A stretch of DNA of 64,000 bases, from positions 5,084,001-5,148,000 of the forward strand of contig CM082593.2 in the NCBI GenBank assembly GCA_040954595.2, given 5' to 3'. Both the position numbers and the translations under genes were made by a program. The stretch's first letter is position 1. Each line of letters opens with the position of its first letter. Under the pieces are notes generated by a model. That model had not been told where the DNA came from. It saw nothing but the letters and a program-made list of their open reading frames with translations, and did not search any database. Shown here piece after piece: positions 12,007 through 26,141 of the stretch. The DNA is from Balanoglossus misakiensis (lineage: Eukaryota > Hemichordata).

Positions 12007-15000
12007 GCTTGTGTGGTACGACTGCTGTGCACAGCGGATTTCAGCGACTGTCCCCAGATTGAGCGCACACTGTCATGTCAACATCCTCCGTTGAAGGCTG
12101 ATAAAAAATCCTTCTTTTCAGTCGATAAATAAAAATAGCCGAACGTTTTCCAAATTTTGCTGTGACCCAATCGTCGGCATCTGTAAAAGAAAAAGCTAAC
12201 ACTATACAATGAGGCAGTATAGCTAGGAAATATATATGCGGGGCTATACCATCAATGCACTGTCACGTGGCTGGAGACGTTATTCGATTGGACAGCCCAG
12301 TTTGTGAATAATCTGCCATCGTCATCCAGCTGAAATATGCGTACGTCTCCTATTGTTTCATAGCTGGCTTCCTAGTATTAACATCAGCATAAATCTCGTA
12401 ATACACGTATATAGCCACCGTTTTGCTGGTGCAACGAGCTTTACATACAGAGGTATATGTCCTATAGTTCTATTCAGGAGATGGGCATCCAATTATTTTG
12501 CGTATTGTGTTAAAGAGACCAGAATATGTGAGCTCTCTTTGTTCCCGTCTCATTAAAATAGACTCTCGTCATTTGTAAATGTGTTCAAATCTCTCTGGCG
12601 GAAGCATTCAGGTGTTAGTTCCAACCCATGCACGCGCCGTGAGCTATTATCCATGGCAACCAGTCACGTGGCATGTTTCGTTGACCAAAACCAGGTATAG
12701 TTACTCGTACTAATAAAAAGCAAAGGAGATTTCACCAGTTACACAATCACTGCTGCACATTTCTTGTGTTTGGCGATTTCCATCTCTACTTTCCCTTCCA
12801 ATCCATAATTGCCCGAGGGATAATCTGGCGCAGTTATCGCTACCGGTACAATTGAATTGAAATTGGCTTTGGTGAGCGTGATTCTGAGCAAACACACACT
12901 TGGTAATGTTGTCTCTAAGATTACGTCTATGATAAAGAAACATGCAAATATACCCGCAGGCCAGGTTAGTCAACTAAACATCCATTTCATCAATTTGTTC
13001 TCTTTGTTTAGGCAAAATTCATTTGGGTGCCACCCATAAGTTCACGTACAGTGTACACCTGCTGACGCAATCAACTTGTGAATAGCTTTCTTGATATCAA
13101 GCGTTTCATTTCAGTGCCAATCAACTAAAACAATCTACTTCGATGAAAACTGTCCTCTTTTTTGCGGTTTCCTATTAAATTTCCTCAGTCGCTTGTACAA
13201 ATAGCTGCGAAGTCGGATTTTCACATTGGGCACGCGAACAATGCGTTAACGCCGAAAAAAATGGCGGAGCGGTCTAGATATGTGAGTTAGCTTCTGACAG
13301 GCGAATATCCCCCAGGTAAACAGACGACGCATCTATTTGCTTTGAAGGGATGGCCGCTTCTGAAACACTTAGCGAAACACCAGCGCAGACTTGAGCTCCG
13401 GATTATCGACATACATGTATTTAGTATCACTTTCCTTCATGAAGGAGATGGTCCCCGTCGCACGCATTGCGAGTATCGATCCGAAATTTGTAATCAAACG
13501 GTGCATATTGTCATCACCAATATTTCATGTACATTTGGTAGAAATCTATATTCAGCTGATATATGTTGCGATGTTACCACTCTGAACTCCCGAAATTCAA
13601 TGAGAACTGAAGGTTTAATCCTTTTAAACACCCATATTTCCACTTTAATTAACGAATTATTTGGTGACGTGAGATGCTAATTTGATACCTGATAGTTCCT
13701 TCGATATGAGGTCCATAAATGACTCGGTGATAAAAAAAGTCCACAAAGGAGTGTTTAATGTAACGACCTGTGTTCAACAACTACGGGCGCGTAATGTGCG
13801 TTAAATAAACCCTAAAAACCATTATGGCAATGTCACAATTCATATAATATACGATCTCTGTGGTATGAACAACACGTAATGTAGATGTCAAACGTCAAAT
13901 GTCAAACGTGCTGATGTATTCCGGCATGCTGCCATGTGCAGACTTGTCAAATATGCAAATGAATCAGTTGAAACAAGCCTCGCCGTTAAGGCTGGTTTGG
14001 GTCTCGTGCGGGGAAGAGAGGGGCTTTGCTAATGTTCCTGTACGGACATGAACAACTTGAGTGCCCTCCCCCTGCTGATGATGTCATAAATGCCATATTT
14101 AAGAGTTTGGACTTGAGTTTATCTTCGAGGATGTTAAGTATACGCATCCTTTAAACATTTAACATTTTTTTAAAATTAACCGGATTTGCGGAATGCGCTT
14201 AAGTGAGTCACGGAATCGAGAGGAACAGGTTTGGCACTCAGTGTCACTTGGGTTGGGTTTGATAGACGTTAAGTTGATTCACAGATGGATCCCAGCGCTG
14301 ACTTGTGTTGAGGTCGCATCAGATGGAACTTATATAGGTCATGGTTTAAGTATAATCACAGCGAAGCACTTGAAAGAACGCCATTGGGACAGAAATCGAG
14401 ATCCCAGTCAAAGACAGAGTCTCAGAAGTCAAAGACTGTGGAGATTTTTCTTCCACGAGCATTATCCCACAAGGGATTGGCGAACATCAAAACACAGGAA
14501 GTTAGAGAAGCAATAGGCACGTCACAGCAGTAGTCCAATTTTTTTTCTACGTTCAGACATCACAGCTACTGTAAGCGGCTCTACCTGAGCTGTCATTTAT
14601 TATTGAGCGGGAGGGCCGGAGGACTCGGCGGAGGGCCATATCTTGCATGCACGCTTGGCCAAACCCAGATTTCCTCCGAGCCACCCCTTCATAATAAATG
14701 AAAGCTCCCTAAAACACAAACCATTGACCCTTGGAACTTCAGAATCATAAACTAATAATTTATCGACTCCTTTAGGTGCATTTTCAGTAACAAAGATGAT
14801 ATGACGCGAGAGAAAAGGTGACTGGGCACAAACGTCATTCGGGGTACGTATCTTTGCTCGGCAAATTTTCTGTGTGTGTGTGCGAGGAAAATTACTCAAG
14901 ACTGCCACGCACGAGAAAGAAATAGTCGAGCAAAGTTCCTGGAATGACGTTTTTGTTCGGCTAATTTCTCTTGTGTTGCATGTGGAGGCCTTAATAGTTT

Positions 15001-16041
15001 GGCTGTTATTTGACAATAGCAGCTGATTATTGAGACATAACTTCACCGAGATATTTCACCACAAATCGGCTAATTAAATAAACCAAATCCGATTCTGTCT
15101 TGCCATGCCTGATCATCAATGTTAATTGGGCCGTTGCCGGTTCGAATCTAAATTTCTTGTCTGCCGTTCATTGAATCAAACCGATCGGAAAACAACACAG
15201 AGAGTCTGATTGCCAGATTAAGAGCTTACCCTGTTGGGCAGGGGGGTTACATTGTAGGAAACAACTTAAGCGAAATAAACGAGGCGATGTGCGGTGGGAA
15301 GCATCGCAGATATAAAGAAATATGACAAAACTAGCAGCGCAAACAACGCAAGATGGAGACTGAACAATAATTCATTTTGACTGATACACATAATACGATT
15401 TACGATCTGATTCAAATGGTGAATCGCAGTTAACACTTAACGCTGGCAAGAGCATGGCGAAACCATGAAAATGGCCTTTCGGTACAATTAAATTCGCTTA
15501 TTCGAACAGGATGATAAATTAAGCTTTCGCGCGATACACTATTCGTGACTAACTTACAAATCTCTCAGTAGACGACAGTTAATATTTTCGTTAACTTTTA
15601 GTTCCAGTAAGGACTATTCTCGTGAGTGCTTCGCCTTTCTGTTCCTAGACAGGAAAAGTTCAAACCACGTACATTGTACTTCGGAGTTTCCTTGGATCCG
15701 ACTGATCTACTAAAGGGCGTCCGACTGACAAACCCACACGTCCATTACTAACATGCCGCGGGGGTGCGTTGGTATAAATTCAATCGGACGTCCACTCCCC
15801 CCACTTAAGATGTACCATCTGGATCTTAAGGGTTAGGGGTGACTGGGTTTGGAATAGGAAGTTGTTTGGACGCGCATGAAAGGTCTCTTCATCAAGGGGA
15901 AAATTTGCACATTGATTTCCTTTGCAATTTTGACTGGCGTCGAATTTATCTTGGTCGGTTCCGAGGGGATACAATTGGGACTTCATTCAAAAATAGTCTG
16001 TCTGTCTGCATGTCTGTCCAACCAACCATCGATCGATCCGT

Positions 16042-16124
16042 TCATCAATCCATCCACATCCATCCATCCATCCATCCATCAATCCATCCATCCATCCATC
16101 TCTCTCTCTCTCTCTCTCTCTCTT
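16042..16124. repeat. Compound (CCAT)n-(CT)n microsatellite
   Basis: CCAT tetranucleotides with one CAAT variant, running directly into about 12 CT dinucleotides. Simple repeat in intergenic DNA. Confidence 0.95.
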
Positions 16125-17031
16125 ATAAAAGCTCACACTGACAAGAGCAACGAACACTAAGTACATTCACATAAATTTACGTCATATTTCTCCAGTGCAC
16201 TGCTGAACTACTGGGGGCGCGCTTTTACAGGGCGTGGCAAGCACACACAAAAAAACAAGAGGGTGTTTCACTATCGTAGTTGGGGACGCACTTTCTCTCG
16301 TGAAACAGACAAAGTACAGTCATCCTTTGAAAGAGCCAATGTCAATGCTTCATCAAGAATAGATTTTTTTCCATTGAAATATATTTAAAGTACTTTGTAT
16401 GATTCGTTTGGTTATGGACCAACATCAGAAACAATCGAAACATTGAAAGCACTGACAACATCCAGGACCATGATCTTCATTTACAGTACAGAAATTGCAG
16501 GTTCTTCACTTTCCTGGGCTTTGTCAGAAAGACAGGCAGAGCCAAGAAAGTAGGACAGATTCAACATGGCATGTAGTTGTCCCCATTGATTTGTGGATAC
16601 ATTTTTGTGTATTCCCAATTATATATTCAAGACACTGGATACATTTTATAGCATGTATTACTGTGCTCACAACTTATTTGTATTGTACCTTAGCAAATCA
16701 CTTTTGGATTCTTATATACTAGTGTTGCACTCATTCATAATTTGTGTTCAAGGTACATGTACTTCACAATTCTTAGTGTTGCTATGATCCCTGGTTACTG
16801 AATCCGAGGAGCAAACAACAGCTCACTTTAATGCAGCTATTCAGTTGAACACATCACACACCACAAACCTCTGCCTTACCCAGTACACCATTACTCCTGT
16901 GCTTTGCTCATGCACACAACACAGTCCATACTCCATGCTAGAACCCTCCATTGTGAATCCACTACTCCGCATTCACTAGACCATGATTCCTCCACTCCAG
17001 ACTGATATCGCTATATGTGTCTAAGACCTGC

Positions 17032-17121
17032 AACCCTCTTAACACCATGGTTCAGTCCAAACCCATTGTTTTCTATGGTACGGTTGGACCTCTAGAGAGG
17101 GAAATGGGGGGTGAAAGGGTT
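17032..17121. mobile_element. Small palindromic MITE, copy 1
   Basis: About 90 bases bounded by AACCCTCTTAACACC at the left and GGGGTGAAAGGGTTA at the right, which are imperfect inverse complements. The centre contains a CCATGGTTCAGTCCAAACC block shared with the copies at 59281 and 61938. No coding capacity. Confidence 0.65.
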
Positions 17122-18975
17122 AAGGTTTTATAGTACACACCTCAAAAATCAAAGTCCAAAACTTTTTTCTCAGTTTCTCAGAAGTGTTGGTATTATTAAA
17201 CTTACCAATCACAGTGAGCACACAGTGCATTGTACAGGCTACATACATTCTCGTATCTCTGTCATATATGATTTATGAGATGACTATAACCTTTGCTTAG
17301 ACTATTCATGACGAGTAGTTTTTTTTTCTGACGGCTACCATTATCTTTATTGAACCTTGACTCACATATCAAAGGTTTGTCCAATTATATTTATGCATCA
17401 GAATAACGATCGTGGAAGTATAAATAAATGTAAATGTAATTTTTTGCCTCAGGTAATTTGAAAATGTGGATTGGCGCTAATGCACATGATATGGTTATAG
17501 TAAATGATGGGTGGTAGAAGAAAATGTTTCAAATGCAGTATGTGTTCAAACTGTCATTGTTGACAAAACTATATTATTGCGTGGGTTGGGTAATGCCTAA
17601 CCTAGGGATTGCACGAATGATTCCTTATACTTTAAAGCAGTCCCAGACAGTCATCCATACCTAAGAACCTGGAATTTAATGGCAACAAATTTAACCATGT
17701 GATATTCATGTAAGAAACAGGACTCATGTAAAGGAAAAGCACCAGTCCCTTTCAAATACAGGAGTCCAGGAAGCAAAATACAGGACCTTTGTCTAACCCT
17801 GATTGTTGACCTTTGTGATTGCGACATGTCATAAGGTTGGTACTCAAGCCAAATAACATTATTGCCTGTAGTTTGGTAGTTTGGGCATTTAAATTGACAA
17901 ACAGTTGAATAGTGACTTTTCTGATCACGGGGTTAGACGGTAAAAATTAGTTTATTTAAAATAATCTGGATACCAGTGTACAGCCAGGTGGTCTTAATAT
18001 CATACTTTATTGATGCTAAATGCTTTAAAAATTGAGCTTTTGCCAAAGCAGTGTGGATTCACTGAAACAAGTGTTAATGGAGTGTGAAGTGTCTGAGGTA
18101 CCCAGGGGGTAACCGTCTCAGAACCATTGTCATACCTGCCAATTGTTGATGAGGAATGATAGTAGTGCAATGTGACAGGTAAAGTTGTATGAAGGAGGAC
18201 ACCCCCTCCCCTCCTCACATATACTGTGCATGAGCCATCTGATCACTGGTGAAATGAAATATGACAACGGTGAATGTATTGACTCTTTTATAAGAGACAA
18301 TTTTCAAGGCAAAGTTCACTGACATGTAGTCATCATAATAAGCTAAAATTGCAAATAATCTCAAGGTCTAGGGAGTTAAACTTAAACATATTCGCATAGC
18401 AACGCCTGGAGTCACATTTCAACACAACAGTTTGACAGAAATGCGTAGTGAAATCCCTACATACAGTTCACCAATGTGATTGGCTCTCCACGACATAATA
18501 ATACGCAATCTTACTTGTTTTGGTCAAAACTCTTGTTTATTCATGATAATGGCTTAAAGATTGGCATATTCCTAACAACAACACACCTTATACATTTCAA
18601 AATCACTATAATTACGAATGTACACACGGCGGACTTGTTGTTCACTATCACTAGACACTACATAGTAAAACGTGTGTGTACTATGATGATCGTACACAGA
18701 AATCTGGCATAGAAATGCGTCATTTCTCACTTTTTCGGGAGAAAAAAATAATTCCAATCCACGTCGGGCGCAAATAAACGTACAAGAAGTCTTCTCGCGT
18801 GAAAAGTGAAGAAGGTTGTGTTCAATGGTTTACAGGTAGAATTTGTACAACTTACAACCCTGCCGGTGAATGAGATTCCTGCACCAGCTGTTCAGCCATT
18901 GATGTTGTGTACAAATTAATTCTCGGTAAAATTCGGCAAGATACGAGTATTCATGAGGCCATTTACCAAATGCTG

Positions 18976-19070
18976 ATTGGGTTATTTGAAAGCGCACGCA
19001 ATGTTGATTGGACAGCCTTGATCACGTGCCTCCGAATTCTATAAAATTATCGTTAGCATATTGGCGGGCA
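18976..19070 (+). promoter_or_regulatory. H2A.Z promoter: CCAAT boxes, E-box, TATA, E2F-like site
   Basis: Just before the H2A.Z start codon are two inverted CCAAT boxes (ATTGG at 18976-18980 and 19007-19011), CACGTG at 19023-19028, TATAAAAT at 19040-19047 and TTGGCGGG at 19061-19068. Two CCAAT boxes with a TATA box are typical of replication-independent H2A.Z promoters. The E2F-like site would suit growth-linked expression. TATA lies 67 bases before the ATG, so the 5' UTR is short. Confidence 0.65.
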
Positions 19071-19106
19071 TCAGTTGTCTATTAGCGTCACCTCTAGCAT
19101 CCCAAA

Positions 19107-20929
19107 ATGGTGAGCGTCTGTCTAAATCCCGTCGAATTTACCGCAATATTTTTCCATCCACCGATTTTTCCAGTGTTATATGTTACTACTGCAGCTTATG
19201 TATATACCAACAGTAATGTTATGTGGAATTCACGTTTATTTAAGTAATGTTGTGCTTTTGTTTATGTTCTACAGGCAGGCGGCAAAGCTGGTAAGGATTC
19301 CGGTAAAGCAAAGGCGAAAGCAGTATCTCGTTCGTCAAGAGCAGGGCTTCAGGTACATTGTAAAATTAACTGAAACCTTTACGCAAGCAATTCTGACAGT
19401 TCTGTATATTTCTGTTGCTATCCCGCTAACGCAACCGTCTAATAAAATTTTCTTGTATTTCACCTACAGTTTCCAGTGGGTCGTATTCACAGGCACTTGA
19501 AAAATCGCACAACTAGCCATGGCCGTGTTGGAGCAACTGCCGCTGTTTATTCTGCTGCCATTCTCGAATACTTAACGGCTGAGGTAAGTCCAAAACCGTA
19601 CCACGGTTAATACGGCAAGCAGTGGTTCTATTCTGCATCCTGCAGCCCGCGCGATATTGTAGTTTGCACAAAAAGGGGCCCGAGGTGCCAGAATTTATGT
19701 AAACGAAGCAAGCTGTCACTGATGACTTTAGAAAACCCCCTTGTGTGGCCCCAAATTGAATGCAGAAATGTTTTGATTATATGCGGACGGTCTTTGTCAG
19801 TTTCACAAATCATCGTCTGCGTGTTGTGAAATGCAGCGATGTACGATTTCACACAGTTCTTTTGTTTTGTCGGTCTATTTTGACCTTGGCGGTTTTGGTA
19901 CCTGTGTTTTGACCTTTGTCGCTAAGGAATTGGCGGGAAATTCAGTTTGTTTGGATCAGCCCTGTTTTCCCAGCTGGCCTGGTAATAAATCCGAGCCTCA
20001 TTATAATACATTTACCGAGAATAGCTTGCCCTTCGATTGTTCTATTTGGGCGCCAAATTCATTTCCTTTGTGTTGCTTTTGGGTATAAGGAATTTCTTTA
20101 TCGATTTACGCCAAATATGCAAATAAGCTGTTAGCACAGTTTTGTCTATCCTTGTTTCCCAGGCAACTTGGAAGTCCTCTCCAACAACCATTGACACTTT
20201 CGACCACTAGTGTGAAATGGAACATGGTGCTATTTGTCAATTTAGAAGTTGTTCCATGGTTTTAAGGCATACATAATGTATATATAGTTTGGCTAGACCA
20301 GTTCTTGGCATGACTGGTAGATTTTATGGCTTCCTTGTGTAATGGTTATTGCAACAATCTGCTTTCATGATGTTCTAATTATTATGCATTGCAGTAGAAA
20401 TTAACGTGTAGCCGTTGTAGTAATAGTAGGTCAGCAATGCATGCATATTAATTGTGGATTCTCTCTCCAATTTCTAGGTGCTTGAGTTGGCAGGAAACGC
20501 CAGTAAAGATCTCAAAGTCAAACGTATCACACCCCGTCACTTGCAGCTAGCCATCCGTGGTGATGAAGAATTGGATTCCCTCATCAAAGCAACAATTGCT
20601 GGTGGTGGTGAGTACAATTTTGATAATGATTAAACGTTTATATTGCAAAGGCATGTTTGATTGCATCGTACAATGAGCGTACTTGATTAGAAATACTTCC
20701 AGTCTTCATAAATACCAATCTCACAGACTAAACTTTTTTAAACGAGATATTGCTAATATAAATCATTTTGAAAGAATTGATCCAAGGACTAATACATGTA
20801 CTGATGTTAAACATGGCAAGCTTTGGCAGCAAAGTTTTCTTACCAATCTCATTCCTTCTCCTTCCAGGTGTAATCCCGCATATCCACAAGAGTTTGATCG
20901 GAAAGAAGGGATCACAAAAAGCGACATAG
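19107..20929 (+). CDS. H2AZ: Histone H2A.Z
   Basis: Five coding exons: 19107-19109 (ATG only), 19275-19352, 19470-19583, 20478-20607, 20868-20929, all with GT-AG introns. The product is exactly 128 aa, the standard H2A.Z length. It begins [19 protein letters not shown], a Gly/Lys-rich acetylatable tail, and continues through the histone fold ([32 protein letters not shown]). H2A.Z-specific features are the acidic-patch region (GDEELDSLI) and the C-terminal docking domain [16 protein letters not shown]. It replaces H2A in nucleosomes, mainly near promoters, deposited by SWR1/SRCAP-type remodelers. Introns and no 3' histone stem-loop fit a replication-independent, polyadenylated mRNA. The end, GSQKAT, differs slightly from the vertebrate forms. 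I see no defect. Confidence 0.98.
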
Positions 20930-22085
20930 ACAACCTTCCTGCCTGCACGTTTTATTTTTCATACCTCAGGCACCAGCTTTTTAATTTTGATCACTTGCTT
21001 CATGTTTTCGTTTTACATGTTCTTTCAATTCATGTCTTTGTAGTTCATATCATAGGTTCACTTTCTTCCTGTAAACATTGACTCCATTCCATTTTCTGAA
21101 CATTTATTATATGTATTCTATATTATAAAATAAGACTGCAGTGGCTCATGTATTTTTACCGTAGCACAATTTTTAGTACTCTTGAAGTGAGCTATTTCCC
21201 AAATTAATCCATTTCTAATTATGCAAACCAGATTAGAAAACAAATGTATATTTTTTCTGAGTTGAAAAATCGCAGTGCCCTATCTTTCGCACAGTCAAGT
21301 CCAAATAGGCATGTGCTACTGCATTACCAGTGTTGGGGGAGAGATAACATTTGTATGTCTGAAATATATTCATAGTTATCATCATTGTTGCACTTTGTAT
21401 ATGTTGGCTATTACAGGACACATGGAGACATAAAATTTGTGCCAGTGGTGTAATTTTTGAATTGTAGTTGAATGTATAGTAGAATTACCAAGAATTAAAC
21501 TGTTATTATTGACTTTTATAAAATATGTGGGTTGTCGTTGCATTTCAGTATGTGTTGCATCATGCTTTGTGATAATGTGTTGCTTGGAAGTGCTGAATAT
21601 GCACATTTGTATTTATTTGTTGATCATACCAAACATTCTGATGGTGTTGCAATTGCTAAATTCTAGGTGTGACGCAATTCAAAAATTAGACCACTTGTCC
21701 AATATCTAATCCATTTCATGTATGTGAATGTACAGGCTTGTGAATATGAAATCACCTCCAGAGGGCGCTGTTTACCAGCAATCTAACTTCATTGGGTTGG
21801 ATCATAGACATGGTTGGATTCACTTTACTATAATAGTTAAATAGCAACTTGAAATTACACTAGAAAGTTCTATGCAACTTATATTTTGCCTGTGATGGCA
21901 CCAGTCACATGCACTGTACAATGGCGACTCTGAAAGCCCTTTACTGACAACCGGTTATTGTCAGGATTGTATTGGGCAAGTCCAACAAGATACTCTAACA
22001 CCAGTACAATATGTTCTGATCATCAAAAGTTACAAGCTGATGGTACCTGTAGTATCATGTGATCACTGACAGCCTCATTCCAACA
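20930..22085. other. Convergent 3' region between H2A.Z and lipase A
   Basis: Contains the 3' UTRs of H2A.Z (plus) and lipase A (minus). A minus-strand AATAAA (TTTATT, 21612-21617) could end lipase A. An ATTAAA around 21494 could serve H2A.Z. No coding segment recognised. Confidence 0.4.
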
Positions 22086-25000
22086 CTAGAAATTTTGCAT
22101 AATTTTCAGGACGTCCTTGTACACCACTTCGCCGGCGTCGAAAGCCCAGATGAAGTCGATGTGGTCGAATTTTGCAACAGTCCTGGTGTAGACGCGGTTC
22201 TGCAGTTTGGGCAGGAGCTGCTGAACATCCTTGGGATCTGCCAGCTGGTCCCACTCTCCGGAGAAAATGGCGACGGGGACATCCATGTGTGTCAGGTTGT
22301 ACTCTGGAACTGTGGACTGAAATGCAGAAGGTAAGAATCTTAAGCAAGCTCTTATACCCTGTGCAGTTACTCTATGGGTGTACGTTTTGTCCAGGGGGAT
22401 TACACGTATTGGCAGGAAGTATTTTACAATGTACTATGTAAAAATAAATCCAGCAGATTCTTATGTACATGTACTGGTAACATACCTGTTTGTAATGCTC
22501 CATGTTGCCAAAGAACCCATAGTCGTACATATGGAACTTACTGGACTTGACTAGCTGTGGAGTAAGTAAAGCATAACAGCAAAGTGAGGATTTCAGAAAC
22601 AAGTAATGTATGTATGTCAAGCTCATGTAATCATAGAAAGCGCGAGTCTGATAAACCCCCAGTTGCAAACCTTCAGAATGTTTCCAAACAGTGCCCTCTG
22701 TAGGCAGATTTGTATTTTGTAAGTGTATGACAAGCCTACAATTACGTCATTCACCCCAGAATGGAGACAGATCTCCAAGTTAGTTTAGCTGGGGGTACCA
22801 TAATACAGAATATGTTTACACAAACAGGCCAATGCTATATGCCTCAATGTTTTAAGACCTAGAGCCACACCCCATTAGAATATAAAGTTGATTGACAAAT
22901 TGGAGATTTATATCCAACAGGAAATGATTTTAATATCTACTGTTGGCTTTTCTCCAGGATAACCATGATATGAAATGAAAATTTACAACACTGTTAGAGT
23001 ATCTACAATAGAAAGGAAAGATTCATAACATAACTTTCTGATATGTTTTGTGATAAAATGAAGAATAGATTTCTTACCTGTGCCCAATGTATCACATTTT
23101 TGGCTGACGTACCGGCTGGCGTGTGGGCCGCATAGATTGGAAGTCTTGTCGCATTCATGCGGAAACAGTCGAAGCCGCCAGCTAGAAAGATTATGCTTTC
23201 ACAGATTATGGCTGTGTCCTTGTTGCCGCATATCGCATCGCCAAAGAATTCTATAAACTTGTGAGTGGTGTCGGTGTGCTTGGGTAACAGTTCGTGAACT
23301 CCTATTGCATTCAGCAGTGTCTGTTAGAAAATTGACAGATAAAAAACCAACATTGCTATACCTGTCAAATGTTTTCTTCTATAAAAGTCTTTGCATTAAA
23401 TTACACAATTTTCCCCCATCCCATCATTAAAAGACCTTTGTTTGAACCAAATTGTTATTCAAGTCACTTTCAAGACCATTACATGAGGAAGTGGGCAGTG
23501 GTCACATTCTCTGATATTTTATTTGACTTCTATTTTGTTAGGTTATCGTTATGTCAGTATGTTATGACATGCTCACAAGTGTTGGTTGTCTGAGAATGAT
23601 TCATGAAACTATATATATCAATCGATTGTCGTGGGTTTCCTGAAAGATTGACAATGTTTTTGAAACACCATCACTTCCTGGTCGTTTTTGCTGGAATATC
23701 CGTTTCATGGACTTGGCTTTGTTCCATGGATTTAGTTGATTGTGAAGTGCTGTGCTTTATCGTTTTGTGTCTGTCTTTGCAACTGGCCATGTAAATACTG
23801 TCCTATTGACCATATGGATGGGTAAAGTGTGTAGCATGCACATTTTCTACGTAGCATCTTCAAATTGGTCAGTGTTTCCTTTTACCTGAAAGCCCATGTG
23901 TATATTTGCATCCACCAGAAATTTAAGCGGGCCTTCTATCTGCCCGACCGTGGTCACTGGCGCCAGTGCGGTGAACAGTTTCACTTTCCGGGCCAGCTCT
24001 TTGTTCTGTGAAAAGGCAGCGAATGCGATGGCCGTCCCTTGCGAGTGTCCGATGTAGAAGAGCTGTGATTGGCCGGTGATGTTCAGGGCATAGTTGATAA
24101 ACGCCGGAAGGTCGTATTCAGCCATCTCGTCCCAACTGGAACAAATTTCCGTAAAAATATATTGGTTAAATTTATAGACAAATGACCAATGTCTAAATTT
24201 GTTTCATATATCCATTGCAAGCTAAGGAGGCCCCTTACTGAGACAAACTGTGCCAGGACTGACCTGAAATCCCAGAACTCCCTGTCACTGGGGGAGAGAT
24301 GAATGTGTCGTTTGCTGTACGTGGTGCCCCTGCAGTTTCCCAACCAAACGTCGTAGCCGGCGTCGGCGAGAATAAACCCCAGGCTCTGATTTTCCAAGTT
24401 GACCAAATAGTTTGTGGCATCACCCAATAATCCATGCTGCAGGTACACAACTGGTCTTGAACCTGAAGTGTGAGAAATAAAAGAGAGCATTATTAGTGCA
24501 ACCAAGCACAGTCATTTATGTTGTAGTTTTGTATACTACTTTGTTAGTAAGATTAATAACAATCTGGCTGCAATCATTTTACCTACTGACCAATGAAATT
24601 TGTACATGTACCATTACAAAGCATTCAGTGAGCATGCAGACATACCAGTATGTCTGGATTTTTTTCGGCCATGCGGAATCCTCTGCATTGAGAGAATATA
24701 CCCGTCTTCTGTCTCCACATAATGATCTTCACATGGAAACCCTTTGCTGGTGATAAGCTCGGTCTGAAATAATAATCATAAATGAATTTTCCCAGAAACC
24801 AATGATACACATTAATTAACCACTGAACTCAAATGCATGTTCTCTTTTATCACTTCCAAGTTAACTAAACTGCCTATTTGCACTGTCTTGGTTCCCATAA
24901 CTTTTTTATTTTAATCATTTTTATCAATTTAATCAAAACTAGGCCATTTTAAGCTGGTAATTATACACACATGTGTGCTTATTTGTGTAAATTGATGTTA

Positions 25001-25269
25001 AAAATCCCCGGGAGTATAATAACATAGCAACAAGCACTTACCACATTCATCTTGTTTTCAGGGTGATTGCGATCAACATTGTGCAGTGCCTCAAACGCGT
25101 CATGCCAACATTTACTGGTACTATTACCGGCATTGCCCGGTGCTGCATAGTTAAGCGAAACATCAAAAGACACAACTTCACTAATTTGAAAAATAGCAAA
25201 TAAACAGGCAAAGTTTAAAAAGAAGCAAACAATGTAGACAATTAGACAACAGTTACTGTTGGGTCGCAT
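22086..25269 (-). CDS. LIPA-like: Acid lipase A (LIPA/gastric-lipase family)
   Basis: Seven exons: 25269-25042, 24763-24646, 24462-24264, 24135-23886, 23320-23078, 22554-22486, 22316-22086, giving 445 aa. An in-frame stop lies upstream of the ATG (25288-25290). A hydrophobic signal peptide is followed by ENKMNV and the AB-hydrolase-associated lipase domain ([19 protein letters not shown]). Next come the oxyanion-region motif YLQHGLLG, the nucleophile motif GHSQG (Ser213), the acidic segment GEWDQLADP with the catalytic Asp, and FDHIDFIW with the catalytic His421. Family members hydrolyse triacylglycerols or cholesteryl esters in lysosomes or the gut lumen; the sequence does not say which. It is the downstream partner of a tandem pair with the gene at 26142-30522. 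All intron positions match, and exon 5 is five codons longer. Confidence 0.95.
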
Positions 25270-26141
25270 TCTAAATTGAGGCTGATGTCATAACTGTGTG
25301 TTTATATTGTCTATGGTTTTAGTGGCGCTCGCTGTATATGGTGCCTGTATTGTGAAGTGACCTTTGACACAGGGTTATTAAGGTAGTCAAGCTCGTCTAT
25401 CAACAATGTCAATAATGCCTGAACTGTTGTGTGCAAGTCTGTTCCATCTTGAATAAGGGGTGTGCAGATTGGCTTTTTGGTGCGCTAAAGTTGGTGATGT
25501 CGTATGGGATTAGTATGCAGGGGAAGAATGTCTTTCTTGGTTTGCTTGGCTATAAGCTTTAGTCACATTTGTGTGTGGGCTCCACACGTGACTGGCACTT
25601 TAGTATCAGTTGGCAAGCCAGCATTGTAATCTTAAAAATCAACTTCTGTTTCACACAATGGGAATGGGCCAAAGTATCATACTTCCATAAACCTTAACAA
25701 TTTTCAAAATTAATATTTATGGGAGAAAATATTTTCCAACAAAAGCAAAGACAAGCAGTCATGGCAGTTTTATTTCCAAATACAATTTATTGCATTATAA
25801 ATATTATTGCAACAATGATAACTTGGCACATATACAATGTAAATTCCTGGTAAGGTAAAAGGCTGTAAAGGTAGTACCTATAAAAGTGACATTGTGCGTG
25901 GACATAGATTTTTAATAAATGTATTTATACTATCTTTTACTGAACTTTTTGACATTGCCTCTGTAGTGTGTGCGTACGCAAAGTAAAATCCTCTTGAAAT
26001 TAAATGTTCCATAAACTTAACGTACAATCTTATTACAATGTACTAAGATTTTTTTTAAGTTGCCACTGTAGTGTGGCTATGTACAAAAAAGTTACTTGAC
26101 AGTTAATTTTTGTATTTTGAATTTTGGTTGCATTCTTTCTT
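25270..26141. other. Intergenic spacer between the two lipases
   Basis: About 870 bases, so the promoter of lipase A and the 3' UTR of lipase B must share it. No coding sequence or clear core promoter seen. Confidence 0.5.
25769..25791 (-). terminator. Two AATAAA polyadenylation signals for lipase B
   Basis: On the minus strand AATAAA occurs twice (TTTATT at 25786-25791 and 25769-25774), about 350 bases past the lipase B stop. Position and spacing are plausible for its 3' end; no transcript is available to confirm it. Confidence 0.4.

Larger units (their letters stand above)
12007..18975. other. Intergenic region between GPCR and H2A.Z
   Basis: The GPCR promoter should lie just right of 12006, but no TATA box is convincing. 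Contents: the CCAT/CT microsatellite (16042-16124) and a palindromic MITE copy (17032-17121). None of the open frames (for example 14600-15046 or 13342-13680) resembles a protein I know, and none has convincing exon structure. Confidence 0.5.

Noticed and set aside
11534-12094. 186-codon plus-strand frame, one of the longest in the window
   Set aside because: It is antisense to GPCR exon 1, whose minus-strand frame has transmembrane motifs and a matching splice donor.
14600-15046. 148-codon minus-strand frame
   Set aside because: Composition and motifs do not resemble any family; no good donor or acceptor in frame.
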